A stretch of 64,000 nucleotides of DNA from Salinivibrio sharmensis. Its GTDB lineage: Bacteria; Pseudomonadota; Gammaproteobacteria; Enterobacterales; Vibrionaceae. The stretch is from the NCBI RefSeq assembly GCF_001995985.1, contig NZ_MUFC01000005.1, positions 56,690 to 120,689 of the forward strand, in the 5' to 3' direction. Numbering within the stretch: the first letter of the stretch is position 1; the number at the start of each line of letters is the position of its first letter. The notes beneath the pieces were generated by a model. It saw nothing but the letters and a program-made list of their open reading frames with translations. It did no database searches and was not told the origin of the DNA. The translations under genes and the position numbers were made by a program. This document shows, one piece after another, positions 9,646-19,260 of the stretch.

Positions 9646-12096
9646 TTAGCTTTTGTCCGCCTTGTGCGTACCTAGTGGCTGATTAAGCACCGCTTGAATG
9701 GTCAATTGCACTTCCGGTGAAATTAACTCGCACACTAAATTGTTCAGTGCGGCGATACGCTCGGCATTGGCTTTGGCATCATCATCGAGATAGCCTTGCT
9801 CACGGAGTGTGTCGACGAAGGTGCTAAATACGCCTTTATCAAAGAACTCAGGCGCGTTAATACCGTGTAAGCGGCTCAGACGCTGCGCCAGCATTTGGCT
9901 GTGTTTTTCCAAATCGCGCTTATCAATGTGTGGCTGGTGGCTGAACAAGGTGAGCGTGATCGCGTAGCGCTGCAACGTCTCGGCAATGGTACGCCCAAGC
10001 AATTGCAGTTCACCGAGCTTCGCCTTGTTCATGGTCACTTTGCCATCGTCACAACACAGCAGCGACTGATCGTGCATCGCATGTAGTAAGGCATCGAAAT
10101 AACTTTCGAGTCCCGCGTCATCAAAGCTCATAAAGAGCTCGGCTTTGAGCAAGGGATACAGCTGCTGCACACAAGCCCGCAAACCCGATTGGCTGATTGA
10201 CTGGTGGGTCACCAATATTTGCGCGATCAGCGATGGCAGCGCCACCAGATGAATCACATTGTTGCGGTAGTAGGTCATCAAGATCGCTTGTTGGCGATCC
10301 AGAGAAATCACCTCACCCATGGTGTCTTTTTCGACAATCAGTTTGTTGAGTGATAACGCGTGATCGACCAAATCTGCCGGTGAGTCTTGAGGCACACTGC
10401 TGCTTGGCGAGTAAGGCGCTTGCGTTAACAAGGCCTTATACACACCCAGTTGTGTTTCGAGTGCCTCACGGCTTAAGGCACGCTGACGCGAGGCGAGCAA
10501 CGCGGTGGCACATAAGTTGAGAGCGTTAGTGGCTGCCGCATCGTTAATGTGGGTCATCACCTTGGTGGCCAAATCGCTGACGACTGGGTTCATCCATGCC
10601 GGCTTTTGTGGCTCGATTGGATTGACGTAGTCATGCCAGTCAGGGACTTGTTCATTAAGGTGCTGATTGAGTGCAATGGGCTCGCCAAAGTTAACGTAAC
10701 CGAGGCCATAATTACGCAGTTTGCGCACGATACCCAGCACCTGGCCAAAGCTTTCTTTCTCTTTGCGTTGGCCTTGGAGTTCTTTGGCGTAGGTGTTGAC
10801 CTCCATTACGTGCTCGTAGCCGATATAGACAGGCACCAAGGTAATGGGGCGCTGTTGACCGCGAAGCATCGCTTGCAGTGTCATCGCGAGCATCCCGGTT
10901 TTCGCTGGCAGTAAGCGGCCTGTGCGAGAGCGGCCACCTTCGGCAAAGTACTCGACCGAGTAACCTCGGGCAAATAGCTCGGCCAAGTACTCGCGGAAAA
11001 CGGTGGAATACAGGCGGTTGCCCTTAAAGCTACGACGAATAAAGAAGGCACCACCACGGCGGAATAAGGGTCCGGCTGGGAAGAAGTTAAGGTTCACGCC
11101 AGCGGCAATATGCGGTGGCACCAACCCTTCTTTGTACAGCACATACGATAGCAACAAGTAGTCCATGTGCGAGCGGTGGCAGGGCACATAGACGATTTCA
11201 TGACCGTCTTGCGCTAACTGACGCACCCGCTCGGCATTATTGACGTTAATGCCTTGATAGAGCTTGTTCCAAAGCCAGGTAAGAATGCGGTCACTGTAAC
11301 GAATCAAACGATAGGAAAAGTTGGCGGCGATCTCTTCCATCATATCGACCGCTTCTTTACGGACTTTCTCCACCGAAACGTCACGGCTTTGCGCTTCGTC
11401 GTGTACCACCTTATCGATGGCTTTCGACGCAAGCAGTCGCTTAAACAGTAAGCTACGGTTGGGCAAGCGCGGCCCTGAAGCAGCAAGCTTTTGGCGCGAG
11501 AAGTGGATCATTGCCACCCGCGCCAGTTTATGGGCGATGGCTTGGTCGGTGCCGTGTCTGTCGGCCATATAACGCAGTGACACCGCCTGGCTGATACGCA
11601 CCATGCCATCACGGCCACGAGTCAGAATGGTCCACAGTTTCTCGGGGCCATTCATTGCCCGCAAAATAGCTTGGTGGCGCTGGGTCTCATTGCCCGGGTC
11701 GCGCTGCCAAAGCACCGAGGCAGGCACGAGTTGAATATCTAGCTCGCTATCTTGTCGGTGTAAATGGAGTAAGTCTTTAAAATGCGCGAGCGAGCGCGCA
11801 GGCAGATCGTCATCGCCGGCAAACACCTTGCGTCCGTGACTAATAAACACGTAGCGCGGCAAGGTGACATCGCCAATGGTCAAGGGCGTTAACGGATCGG
11901 GAAGCCCTTGACGCAGACACGTACGCCGTAAGGTCAATAAATCGGAATGAGACCGAAACGGCAACACATACACGATAGGCCGCGCGAGTGACAGATTAAG
12001 CTGTTCGACCGGTTCAGAGGGAATACATTGGGTTTTTACCCAGGCAGAAAGCGGCAAATTCAATAGCTTGTAATAAATCTTTTGCCAGAGCGCCAT
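9646..12096 (-). CDS. plsB: Glycerol-3-phosphate O-acyltransferase PlsB
   Basis: Inner-membrane enzyme that acylates sn-glycerol-3-phosphate at position 1, the entry step of phospholipid synthesis. The start at 12096 gives [16 protein letters not shown], the typical PlsB N-terminus, and 816 residues (E. coli 807); an upstream in-frame start at 12240 would run into the lexA promoter. Acyltransferase block I is HRSHMD (H307 to D312, the HX4D motif); block III ([22 protein letters not shown]) and a later VPVYIGYE motif follow. Divergent from lexA, as in E. coli. Confidence 0.97.
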   Translation of the reverse strand: MALWQKIYYKLLNLPLSAWVKTQCIPSEPVEQLNLSLARPIVYVLPFRSHSDLLTLRRTCLRQGLPDPLTPLTIGDVTLPRYVFISHGRKVFAGDDDLPARSLAHFKDLLHLHRQDSELDIQLVPASVLWQRDPGNETQRHQAILRAMNGPEKLWTILTRGRDGMVRISQAVSLRYMADRHGTDQAIAHKLARVAMIHFSRQKLAASGPRLPNRSLLFKRLLASKAIDKVVHDEAQSRDVSVEKVRKEAVDMMEEIAANFSYRLIRYSDRILTWLWNKLYQGINVNNAERVRQLAQDGHEIVYVPCHRSHMDYLLLSYVLYKEGLVPPHIAAGVNLNFFPAGPLFRRGGAFFIRRSFKGNRLYSTVFREYLAELFARGYSVEYFAEGGRSRTGRLLPAKTGMLAMTLQAMLRGQQRPITLVPVYIGYEHVMEVNTYAKELQGQRKEKESFGQVLGIVRKLRNYGLGYVNFGEPIALNQHLNEQVPDWHDYVNPIEPQKPAWMNPVVSDLATKVMTHINDAAATNALNLCATALLASRQRALSREALETQLGVYKALLTQAPYSPSSSVPQDSPADLVDHALSLNKLIVEKDTMGEVISLDRQQAILMTYYRNNVIHLVALPSLIAQILVTHQSISQSGLRACVQQLYPLLKAELFMSFDDAGLESYFDALLHAMHDQSLLCCDDGKVTMNKAKLGELQLLGRTIAETLQRYAITLTLFSHQPHIDKRDLEKHSQMLAQRLSRLHGINAPEFFDKGVFSTFVDTLREQGYLDDDAKANAERIAALNNLVCELISPEVQLTIQAVLNQPLGTHKADKS

Positions 12097-12265
12097 GATT
12101 GTCAGTGCCTCAAATTCAAAATGCGCGCCAAGGATAGCAGAAAAGTGCCGCGAACTTGCAAACAAAGGTCGAGATTTACCGCTCTCCTGCGTGCAATCGG
12201 CGGCGTTCACGAGAATGCGATCTGCTTCTCGCGCGCACAATTAGTGCTTTTCAAGCCGTATATTA

Positions 12266-12281
12266 CTGGATATACTCACAG
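12266..12281 (+). promoter_or_regulatory. LexA box 1 of lexA
   Basis: CTGGATATACTCACAG, matching CTG-N10-CAG, the same core as the first operator of E. coli lexA, 29 bases before the start codon. It probably overlaps the promoter. Confidence 0.85.
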
Positions 12282-12285
12282 TTAA

Positions 12286-12301
12286 CTGTATAAAAAGACA
12301 G
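12286..12301 (+). promoter_or_regulatory. LexA box 2 of lexA
   Basis: CTGTATAAAAAGACAG, a full match to CTGT-N8-ACAG, ending nine bases before the ATG. With box 1 it reproduces the paired, closely spaced operators that autoregulate lexA. Confidence 0.9.
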
Positions 12302-12309
12302 GTAAGAGC

Positions 12310-12936
12310 ATGAAGCCGTTAACCGCGAGACAGCAACAAATCTTCGATTTGATTAAAGCCCACATTGAAGAAACAGGAATGCCCCCGACCCGTGCCGAGA
12401 TCGCCCGTCAATTGGGGTTTCGTTCCGCGAATGCCGCAGAGGAGCATTTAAAAGCCTTGGCCCGTAAAGGTGTACTGGAGATTATTCCAGGGGCATCACG
12501 TGGTATTCGTTTGATCAGTGAAGAAGAAGTGGTCACGCCGGAAGAGCAAGGGTTGCCCTTAATTGGTCGTGTCGCCGCCGGTGAGCCAATACTGGCGCAA
12601 GAGCACGTAGAAAGCCATTATCATGTCGATCCTGCTTTGTTCAAGCCCAATGCTGACTTCCTGCTTCGTGTCAATGGCATGAGCATGAAAGACATTGGTA
12701 TTCTCGACGGTGATTTGCTGGCGGTACACAAAACGCAAGATGTGCACAACGGCCAAGTGGTGGTTGCCCGTGTCGATGACGATGTGACCGTGAAGCGTCT
12801 TGAGAAAAAAGGATCGCAAGTGGTGCTTCATGCTGAAAACGACGAATTTATGCCAATTTCGGTGGACTTAACCGCACAATCGCTGACCATTGAAGGTGTC
12901 GCTGTGGGCGTGATCCGTAATACCGACTGGATGTAA
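12310..12936 (+). CDS. lexA: SOS repressor LexA
   Basis: Represses SOS genes and cleaves itself when stimulated by RecA filaments. The 208-residue protein has the winged helix-turn-helix ([28 protein letters not shown] split over residues 23-50), the scissile Ala90-Gly91 in RVAAGEPIL, catalytic Ser125 in NGMSMKD and catalytic Lys162 in DVTVKRL. Two LexA boxes lie immediately upstream. dinF, which follows lexA in E. coli, is here 9 kb away. Confidence 0.98.
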   Translation: MKPLTARQQQIFDLIKAHIEETGMPPTRAEIARQLGFRSANAAEEHLKALARKGVLEIIPGASRGIRLISEEEVVTPEEQGLPLIGRVAAGEPILAQEHVESHYHVDPALFKPNADFLLRVNGMSMKDIGILDGDLLAVHKTQDVHNGQVVVARVDDDVTVKRLEKKGSQVVLHAENDEFMPISVDLTAQSLTIEGVAVGVIRNTDWM

Positions 12937-12945
12937 TCTGAACCT

Positions 12946-12967
12946 TGGCGGACGATAGCGTCCGCCA
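12946..12967 (+). terminator. Hairpin after lexA, possible terminator
   Basis: TGGCGGACG (12946-12954) and CGTCCGCCA (12959-12967) form a perfect 9-bp stem with a 4-base loop ten bases after the stop. There is no T-run, so efficient intrinsic termination is uncertain. Confidence 0.5.
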
Positions 12968-13014
12968 TTGGAACGCGGTTAAAAAAACACCTTTGCATTC
13001 TTGCTCAGTTAAAC

Positions 13015-13033
13015 GATAATTATTATCATCAGT
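13015..13033 (+). promoter_or_regulatory. Fur-box-like sequence
   Basis: A 19-bp AT-rich stretch (GATAATTATTATCATCAGT) matches the classical Fur consensus GATAATGATAATCATTATC at 14 of 19 positions, and a further GTGATTATCG follows. It lies 24-42 bases before the start of the next gene, a position suited to repression. Confidence 0.45.
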
Positions 13034-13056
13034 GATTATCGTGTGTGGAGGTGTCC

Positions 13057-13851
13057 GTGCGTACTCAACAGCATTCTGTTCCCAGTAAGCTATTTAAGCC
13101 CATGTGGCTGCGCAGTCGTGAGAGCCTGACTGACGACGGCGTGATCTATGATCCCATGGCGGCTGCCGCTTGCCAGGGGTGCGTGTTGCAACCTGAATGT
13201 GACTGGCACAACCTAGATCAAACCCAGCTGCTTTATGCCACTCTCACTAGCCAATGTGATGCCATCGTAAAACAGTTCTTGGCCCAGCATCCCACCGCGT
13301 GGATTATTAACGTGGGTGGCGGACTCGATACCCGCTTTTACCGACTGGATAACGGCCGCTGTCGCTGGTTGGAAGTGGACGTGGACGAAACCCTGCTCTG
13401 GCGAGAGCGCCTCTTTCATATCAGTGAGCGTTTTCGCATGGTGCAAGGTTCGGTCAAGCAGCTTGATTGGCTGGAGCAACTGGCGGTGCCTGCTGGTCAT
13501 CCCACCATGCTGATTTGCGATCAAGCCTTGCTAGAATGCACTAACCAAGAAATTTCTGCCTTTTGCCACCACATTAGCCGTTATTTCCCTCAACTTGAGG
13601 CTTGCTTGGTCTTGGCGGGGGACAAATGTCATACCCGTATGGGTCAAAAACTCGGCTGTGAGCGCTATCAACACGGATTCACCGACCCCAGAATGGCGAT
13701 TATTAATGCGTTACCTTGGGCGTGTCGCGTGGAAGAAAGATCTCCGCTTGATAAGCCGTGTCCGCGTTGGCGACTGTGGCAGCGTGCACTGGCAGCGATG
13801 CCGCGTTACCGCCTGCGTTTTACCCCTGTGGTACTGCACCTAGAGCTGTAA
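13057..13851 (+). CDS. Class I SAM-dependent methyltransferase, LCM/TcmP-like family
   Basis: A 264-residue protein with the leucine-carboxyl-methyltransferase/TcmP-type fold: WIINVGGGLDTRFYRL is the SAM-binding glycine loop, WLEVDVDETL the acidic end of strand 2, and LICDQALLECTNQE the post-IV region. Relatives methylate carboxylates or hydroxyls of small molecules or proteins; the substrate here cannot be told. A Cys cluster (CQGCVLQPECDW, residues about 45-56) near the N-terminus is worth noting. GTG 13057 is chosen because GGAGG ends five bases before it. A Fur-like site suggests iron control. Confidence 0.75.
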   Translation: MRTQQHSVPSKLFKPMWLRSRESLTDDGVIYDPMAAAACQGCVLQPECDWHNLDQTQLLYATLTSQCDAIVKQFLAQHPTAWIINVGGGLDTRFYRLDNGRCRWLEVDVDETLLWRERLFHISERFRMVQGSVKQLDWLEQLAVPAGHPTMLICDQALLECTNQEISAFCHHISRYFPQLEACLVLAGDKCHTRMGQKLGCERYQHGFTDPRMAIINALPWACRVEERSPLDKPCPRWRLWQRALAAMPRYRLRFTPVVLHLEL

Positions 13852-14043
13852 TGCGGTGTGGTTCACCATCTATCCTGCTGCGTGATGCATCAGTATGTGC
13901 TTGGCATCACGATCTTTTTTCTGCTGTTTTTTTGTTCTTTGGGCAAACCTCTCCTAAATTGAATGTAAATAAAACGTTAATGAATGTGACCGGCTGTATC
14001 GCGTTTTTTCCTTAACGATGACTGACGGATATTGCCACTCCAT

Positions 14044-14079
14044 GCCGTGATAACAGAGCGAGCCGTGATGACAGAGCAA
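14044..14079 (+). repeat. Two imperfect 18-bp tandem repeats upstream of coxB
   Basis: GCCGTGATAACAGAGCGA (14044-14061) is followed directly by GCCGTGATGACAGAGCAA (14062-14079), 15 of 18 identical. GCCGTGA recurs at 14101 and 14124. The stretch 13852-14142 otherwise holds only the oxidase promoter region, in which I see no strong promoter match. Confidence 0.6.
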
Positions 14080-14142
14080 ACTGTCGGCATGTGGTGACAA
14101 GCCGTGACGCATTGCATTGATGCCGTGAGGCAGGAGGGAGCC

Positions 14143-15294
14143 GTGCTGAGGCACCAACGACGAATCCTAGCATTGGGAATGGCCTTGTTCAGTGGTCCAG
14201 CACTGGCCGCAGAGCGCGAAGGCTGGAACCTCACCCAAGGGGTGACGGCCATTAGTCAGCAGGTGTATGACCTGCATATGACCATCTTTTACATCTGCGT
14301 GGCGATTGGCGTTTTGGTGTTCGGTGTGATGTTTTGGGCCATCATCCGTCACCGTAAATCCAAAGGCGCAAAACCCGCCTCATTCCATGAAAGCACCAAA
14401 GTAGAAATTGCGTGGACACTCGTGCCGTTTTTGATTTTGGTCGGTATGGCGATTCCGGCCACCCAGGTGTTACTTGATATGGAAGACACCACTGAGCCGG
14501 AGCTTACGGTGCAGGTAACGGGCTCACAATGGAAGTGGCATTACCGCTATTTTGACCATGACGTTGCCTTCTTTTCACTGCTTGCCTCCAGCCCCGAACA
14601 AATCCGCAATGAAAGACAAAAGCGTGACACCTATTTACTTGAGGTCGATCAGCCGTTGGTGTTGCCAGTCGGGCGCAAGGTCCGTTTTTTAATCACCTCA
14701 CAAGATGTGATTCATTCGTGGTGGGTGCCCGCCTTTGCGGTGAAGAAAGATGCGAACCCTGGTTTCATTAATGAGGCGTGGACCAAAATTGATAAGCCCG
14801 GCATTTATCGCGGGCAATGTGCAGAGCTGTGCGGTAAAGACCACGGCTTTATGCCGATTGTGGTGATCGCCAAGCCGCAAGAGGAATTCGATGCTTGGGT
14901 GCAAAAAACGGCCCTAGCACAGCAAAAAGCGCGCGAAGAGGAGCAACGCTTGCTAGACATGGAAATGCCGATGGATGAGCTGATGGCACTAGGCAAGCAG
15001 GTGTATGACAGCCGCTGTGGCATGTGTCACCAAAGCGAAGGGCAAGGGATGCCGGGCGTGTTCCCCGCGTTGGCCGGCGCTGAGATTGCCATTCAACCGG
15101 ATAGGTTGGTCGACCATATCGATATCGTCGTTAACGGCAAAGCAGGTACTGCCATGCAAGCGTTTGGTCCGCAACTGTCGCTCAAAGAATTGGCGGCGGT
15201 GGTGACTTATGAGCGCAATGCGTGGGGCAATGACACCGGTGATACGGTGCAGGCTGCGCAAATCAATGCGGTGAAGTCAGGTGAAGATCTTTAG
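14143..15294 (+). CDS. coxB: Cytochrome c oxidase subunit II with fused cytochrome c domain (caa3 type)
   Basis: Subunit II accepts electrons at the CuA centre and passes them to subunit I. GTG 14143 follows an excellent GGAGGGAGCC site and starts a signal peptide (ending at GPALAA). Two membrane helices (about 45-70 and 85-110) precede a cupredoxin domain with the CuA ligands in GQCAELCGKDHGFM. The C-terminal third is a cytochrome c domain with one heme motif CGMCH, so this is a caa3-type oxidase able to carry its own cytochrome c. 383 residues. First gene of the coxBA-ctaG-coxC run. Confidence 0.95.
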   Translation: MLRHQRRILALGMALFSGPALAAEREGWNLTQGVTAISQQVYDLHMTIFYICVAIGVLVFGVMFWAIIRHRKSKGAKPASFHESTKVEIAWTLVPFLILVGMAIPATQVLLDMEDTTEPELTVQVTGSQWKWHYRYFDHDVAFFSLLASSPEQIRNERQKRDTYLLEVDQPLVLPVGRKVRFLITSQDVIHSWWVPAFAVKKDANPGFINEAWTKIDKPGIYRGQCAELCGKDHGFMPIVVIAKPQEEFDAWVQKTALAQQKAREEEQRLLDMEMPMDELMALGKQVYDSRCGMCHQSEGQGMPGVFPALAGAEIAIQPDRLVDHIDIVVNGKAGTAMQAFGPQLSLKELAAVVTYERNAWGNDTGDTVQAAQINAVKSGEDL

Positions 15295-15303
15295 GAGCGC
15301 GTG

Positions 15304-16905
15304 ATGACAGATACTACCCCAGATACCTTGCATGACGATCATCACCACAAACCGCGTGGGATCATGCGTTGGGTGTTGACCACCAACCACAAAGATATTG
15401 GCTCCATGTATCTGATTTTCAGCTTCACCATGTTTTTACTGGGTGGGGCGATGGCGATGGTGATCCGTGCTGAGCTTTTCCAGCCCGGCCTGCAACTGGT
15501 TGAGCCTAACTTTTTCAACCAAATGACCACAGTGCACGGCCTGATCATGGTATTTGGTGCGGTGATGCCTGCGTTTACCGGTTTGGCTAACTGGATGGTG
15601 CCGATGATGATAGGGGCGCCGGACATGGCGCTGCCACGGATGAATAACTGGAGCTTTTGGATCCTGCCGTTCGCGTTCTTACTGCTTATTGGCTCCTTAT
15701 TTATGGAAGGCGGCGGCCCTAACTTTGGCTGGACGTTTTACGCACCGCTGTCGACCACCTATAGCCCAGACAGTACCGGTTTATTTGTATTTGCCCTGCA
15801 TATCATGGGGATCAGCTCGATCATGGGGGCTATCAATGTGATTGTCACCATCACCAATATGCGTGCGCCGGGCATGACCTACATGAAAATGCCGCTGTTT
15901 GTTTGGACTTGGCTGATCACGGCCTTTTTGCTGATTGCGGTAATGCCGGTATTGGCAGGGGCCGCCACTATGGTGCTTACCGATAAGTATTTTGGCACCA
16001 GCTTTTTTGATGCCGCGGGGGGCGGCGACCCTGTGATGTTCCAGCATATTTTCTGGTTCTTTGGTCACCCCGAGGTCTACATCATGATTTTGCCCAGCTT
16101 TGGCATTATCTCGGCCATTGTCCCTGCGTTTTCACGTAAGCGCCTGTTCGGCTATAGCTCGATGGTGTATGCCACTGCCTCGATTGCGGGGTTAAGCTTT
16201 TTAGTATGGGCGCACCATATGTTCACCACCGGGATGCCGGTATTTGCCGAATTGTTTTTCATGTTCTGCACCATGCTGATCTCGGTGCCGACTGGGGTGA
16301 AGGTCTTTAACTGGGTCGCCACTATGTGGCGGGGATCCTTGACCTTTGAAGTGCCCATGTTGTTTGCGATTGCCTTTATTGTGCTGTTCACCATCGGCGG
16401 GTTTTCGGGCTTGATGCTGGCGATCACGCCGGTCGATTTTCAGTATCACGATACCTATTTTGTGGTGGCGCATTTCCACTATGTGCTGGTTTCGGGGGCG
16501 GTGTTCTCGATTATGGCTGCGGCTTACTACTGGCTCCCCAAGTGGACCGGCCATATGTTTAATGAAACCTTGGCCAAGTGGCACTTTTGGTGCTCGGTGA
16601 TTTCGGTCAATGTGCTTTTCTTCCCCATGCACTTTCTGGGACTGGCGGGGATGCCACGCCGGATCCCTGATTATGCGCTGCAATTTGCGGACGTGAACGC
16701 CATTGTCAGCATCGGTGGCTTTGCCTTTGGTTTATCGCAACTTATTTTCCTCGTGGTGGTGATCAAATGCGCGCGTGGTGGTGAGCCTGCTGCGGCGAAG
16801 CCTTGGGATGGCGCCGAAGGGCTGGAGTGGACCGTGCCTTCACCGGCACCTTATCACACCTTTGAGACACCACCGGATCTGGAGGAGGTGCGCGATGGCC
16901 ACTGA
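15304..16905 (+). CDS. coxA: Cytochrome c oxidase subunit I
   Basis: Catalytic subunit with heme a, heme a3 and CuB, reducing O2 and pumping protons. The 533-residue protein has twelve predicted helices and the expected ligands: TTVHGLIMVF (heme a His), WFFGHPEVYIMILP (CuB His with the crosslinked Tyr), HHMFTTG (CuB His pair) and VVAHFHYVLVSG (heme a3 and heme a His). GHPEVY marks a canonical A-type enzyme with the K-channel Tyr. ATG 15304 follows AGGAG; GTG at 15301 is an alternative. Its 3' end overlaps ctaG. Confidence 0.97.
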   Translation: MTDTTPDTLHDDHHHKPRGIMRWVLTTNHKDIGSMYLIFSFTMFLLGGAMAMVIRAELFQPGLQLVEPNFFNQMTTVHGLIMVFGAVMPAFTGLANWMVPMMIGAPDMALPRMNNWSFWILPFAFLLLIGSLFMEGGGPNFGWTFYAPLSTTYSPDSTGLFVFALHIMGISSIMGAINVIVTITNMRAPGMTYMKMPLFVWTWLITAFLLIAVMPVLAGAATMVLTDKYFGTSFFDAAGGGDPVMFQHIFWFFGHPEVYIMILPSFGIISAIVPAFSRKRLFGYSSMVYATASIAGLSFLVWAHHMFTTGMPVFAELFFMFCTMLISVPTGVKVFNWVATMWRGSLTFEVPMLFAIAFIVLFTIGGFSGLMLAITPVDFQYHDTYFVVAHFHYVLVSGAVFSIMAAAYYWLPKWTGHMFNETLAKWHFWCSVISVNVLFFPMHFLGLAGMPRRIPDYALQFADVNAIVSIGGFAFGLSQLIFLVVVIKCARGGEPAAAKPWDGAEGLEWTVPSPAPYHTFETPPDLEEVRDGH

Positions 16906-17422
16906 GTCCGCGCGCTCCGTGCGCCGATTACTGCTACTGGCAGTAGCGATGTTTGGCTTTGCCTTTGCCTTGGTGCCTTTGTACGACGTGTTCTGTGAAG
17001 TCACTGGGATCAACGGTAAAACCGATAATGAAGCCGCCGCATCCAGTGCGGGCATTGACCAAGATCGCTTGGTGACTGTCGAGTTTGTTGCCTACACCAA
17101 CCCAGGAATGCGCTGGACCTTTGAGCCGCAAGTTAATCAGATGCAAGTGCACCCTGGTGAGACCCATACCATCAACTACCTAGCCACCAACAATGCGCGT
17201 TATGACACGGTAGGCCAAGCCGTGCCTTCGGTCTCGCCTGGGTTGGCGGCACAGTACTTTAATAAAATCGAATGTTTTTGCTTTAACCGTCAGCCACTGC
17301 CGCGTGGCGAGGATGCCTCCTTGCCGCTTATCTTCTACGTGGACCCCGAGTTGCCGGATGATATTAACCACTTAACGCTGGCTTACACCTTGTTTGATGT
17401 GACTGCCAGCGCCAAAGAATAA
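16895..17422 (+). CDS. ctaG: Cytochrome c oxidase assembly protein CtaG (Cox11)
   Basis: Membrane-anchored copper chaperone that delivers copper to the CuB site of subunit I. ATG 16895 (MATESARSVRRLLLLAV) lies inside the end of coxA after GGAGGAGGTG; an earlier in-frame start at 16775 is inside coxA and rejected. The 175-residue protein has one N-terminal membrane helix and an immunoglobulin-like periplasmic domain with the copper motif IECFCFNRQPL. Cox11 in this position is standard for aa3/caa3 clusters. Confidence 0.96.
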   Translation: MATESARSVRRLLLLAVAMFGFAFALVPLYDVFCEVTGINGKTDNEAAASSAGIDQDRLVTVEFVAYTNPGMRWTFEPQVNQMQVHPGETHTINYLATNNARYDTVGQAVPSVSPGLAAQYFNKIECFCFNRQPLPRGEDASLPLIFYVDPELPDDINHLTLAYTLFDVTASAKE

Positions 17423-17432
17423 GGAGGCGCTC

Positions 17433-18299
17433 ATGGCGACGCCTGAACGTTATTATGTCCCTGCGGCGAGTATTTGGCCGATTGTTGGTGCGGTAGCGCT
17501 GTTCCTGATTGCCGCTGGCGCAGGTGCCACGGTGGGCGGTCTATTTGGTGGCAACGGCCCTTGGCTGTTGCTGGCAGGCTCCGTGCTTATTTTGATTATG
17601 CTCACCGGCTGGTTTCGCGACGTGATCCGCGAATCTATGCAAGGGCTTTACTCGGCGCAAATGGACCGGTCTTTTCGCCAAGGAATGAGCTGGTTTATTT
17701 TCTCTGAAGTGATGTTTTTTGGTGCCTTCTTCGGCGCGCTCTTTTATGCCCGCTTTATCGCCGTTCCGTGGCTGGGGGGGGCGAGCAATAACGCGATGAC
17801 CGCGGCGGTACTGTGGCCGGATTTTGTCGCCCAGTGGCCACTTACTTTGACCCCGGGCGGGATTGAAACCACTGCGATGCCGGCAATGGGACTGCCCTTG
17901 CTTAACACACTTATCCTCCTCACCTCGTCGGTCACGCTCCATATTGCCCATACCGCAATTGAAAAAAATCAGCGTGAACGATTGAAAGGCTTTCTACTGG
18001 TGACAGTGCTGCTTGGGGCGCTGTTTATGTTCTTTCAAGGCGAAGAGTATGTGCACGCCTATCAAGAAATGAATCTACGTCTCGACTCCGGGGTGTATGG
18101 CAACACCTTCTATTTACTGACCGGTTTTCATGGCCTACACGTGACTTTGGGCACCATCATGTTGTTGGTGGTGTGGCTACGGGTGATGCGTGGGCATTTT
18201 AGCCCTGAACATCACTTTGGCTTTCAAGCCAGTGCCTGGTATTGGCACTTTGTCGATGTGGTCTGGCTATGCCTGTTTGTTTTTGTGTATATATTGTAG
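17433..18299 (+). CDS. coxC: Cytochrome c oxidase subunit III
   Basis: Third core subunit, which stabilises the oxidase and its proton uptake. The 288-residue protein has seven predicted helices and family signatures: MSWFIFSEVMFFGAFFGALFYAR, the carboxylate in FFQGEEYVHAY and GFHGLHVTLGTIML, with the final WYWHFVDVVWLCLFVFVYI helix. An AAGGAGG site lies immediately upstream. The gene ends convergently with the small minus-strand gene at 18301. Confidence 0.97.
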   Translation: MATPERYYVPAASIWPIVGAVALFLIAAGAGATVGGLFGGNGPWLLLAGSVLILIMLTGWFRDVIRESMQGLYSAQMDRSFRQGMSWFIFSEVMFFGAFFGALFYARFIAVPWLGGASNNAMTAAVLWPDFVAQWPLTLTPGGIETTAMPAMGLPLLNTLILLTSSVTLHIAHTAIEKNQRERLKGFLLVTVLLGALFMFFQGEEYVHAYQEMNLRLDSGVYGNTFYLLTGFHGLHVTLGTIMLLVVWLRVMRGHFSPEHHFGFQASAWYWHFVDVVWLCLFVFVYIL

Positions 18300-18300
18300 C

Positions 18301-18507
18301 TCAGTAAGGACGCGGGTTAGGGGCAATCCAGCCCATGGAGAGCGCAATCAGCAATAAGACAAAAACAACCACGGAAAACAGCACACGCCGACCGAGATAA
18401 CGCGATAAAGGCACGGAACTATCGCCTTTTAGGAGTACCGGCAAGGCACGAAAGAGGTTAAACAGAATAAAAACCAGTAAGCAAATCAGAATAGCTTTGA
18501 CCAACAT
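18301..18507 (-). CDS. Small twin-helix membrane protein, DUF2909 type
   Basis: A 68-residue protein with two hydrophobic helices (about residues 3-25 and 43-62) separated by a short basic/polar loop (LLKGDSSVPLSRYLGRR). This matches the DUF2909 family, often found on the opposite strand between coxC and the SURF1 gene in gammaproteobacterial oxidase clusters. A link to oxidase biogenesis is inferred only from that placement. It starts at ATG 18507 with AAGGAGC upstream. Confidence 0.8.
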   Translation of the reverse strand: MLVKAILICLLVFILFNLFRALPVLLKGDSSVPLSRYLGRRVLFSVVVFVLLLIALSMGWIAPNPRPY

Positions 18508-18534
18508 AAGCGCTCCTTAGCGCAATAGGTAATC

Positions 18535-19260
18535 ATGAAACAAGGACGGCGAATGGGGTTTCTGATATTGACTGTGGTTGTGGTCTTGCTGCTCGTCAAG
18601 TTAAGCCACTGGCAATGGACGCGTGGCGAGCAAAAAGCCCAACACCAGGCACAGTTTGAGGCCAATCAAGCACCGGCGTCGCTCTCAAGCACGGTGCAAA
18701 AAGGGCAATACCTGGCGATCGATGGCCAGTTTCGCCCCGAGTTTGCCGTGTGGCTCGATAATCAGACTCACCAAGGTCGCGTAGGCTATCGCCTTTTTCT
18801 TCCCTTCATTCCAAGCCAGCAGCCATCGCAATGGTGGCTGGTCGAATTAGGCTGGATGGCCGCGCCTGCGCTGCGCCGCTTGCCGGCGGTGCCCGCGTTG
18901 GCATCGAGCTATCAGCTGTCTGGCTTTATTGATACACCGTCCAAGCGGGTGGTGCTCAAGAAAGAAACGGCATCGCATAAGTGGCCCGCTCGAGTTCAGC
19001 GCATTGACTTACAAGCACTTAACGCCCAACTGCCAACGCTGAATACGCAGTGGCTGATACGGACAAAAACATTGGTCGATCGGTCAGCGCAGAGCCAGGA
19101 TGCCTTGGCGCAAGTTGGGGTGACGCCAGTGTGGCAGCCGGTGGTGATGCCGCCTGAGAAACACTATGGCTATGCCTTGCAATGGGCATTAATGGCGCTC
19201 GCGGTCAGTATTGGCGCGGGCATCTGGTGGTACAAAACAAAACAGAGGGAAGCTGTGTGA
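18535..19260 (+). CDS. SURF1 family oxidase assembly protein
   Basis: SURF1/Shy1 proteins help insert heme a into subunit I. The 241-residue protein has the family plan: an N-terminal helix (FLILTVVVVLLLVKLSHWQWTR split over residues 9-30), a periplasmic domain containing the recurring AIDGQF (residues about 60) and VELGWM strands, and a C-terminal helix (YALQWALMALAVSIGAGIWWY) preceded by the conserved HYGYALQW motif. Its stop overlaps the next gene's GTG start. Catalysis is not known for the family. Confidence 0.92.
   Translation: MKQGRRMGFLILTVVVVLLLVKLSHWQWTRGEQKAQHQAQFEANQAPASLSSTVQKGQYLAIDGQFRPEFAVWLDNQTHQGRVGYRLFLPFIPSQQPSQWWLVELGWMAAPALRRLPAVPALASSYQLSGFIDTPSKRVVLKKETASHKWPARVQRIDLQALNAQLPTLNTQWLIRTKTLVDRSAQSQDALAQVGVTPVWQPVVMPPEKHYGYALQWALMALAVSIGAGIWWYKTKQREAV

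Noticed and set aside
9646..12096. Several plus-strand ORFs inside plsB
   Set aside because: They are antisense shadows of a well-supported gene and show no domain or start signal.
12266..12281. Two LexA boxes as something novel
   Set aside because: They are the expected paired operators of lexA and are listed as ordinary features.
13758..14015. 85-codon plus-strand ORF across the end of the methyltransferase gene
   Set aside because: Out-of-frame shadow running into a non-coding gap; no ribosome-binding site.
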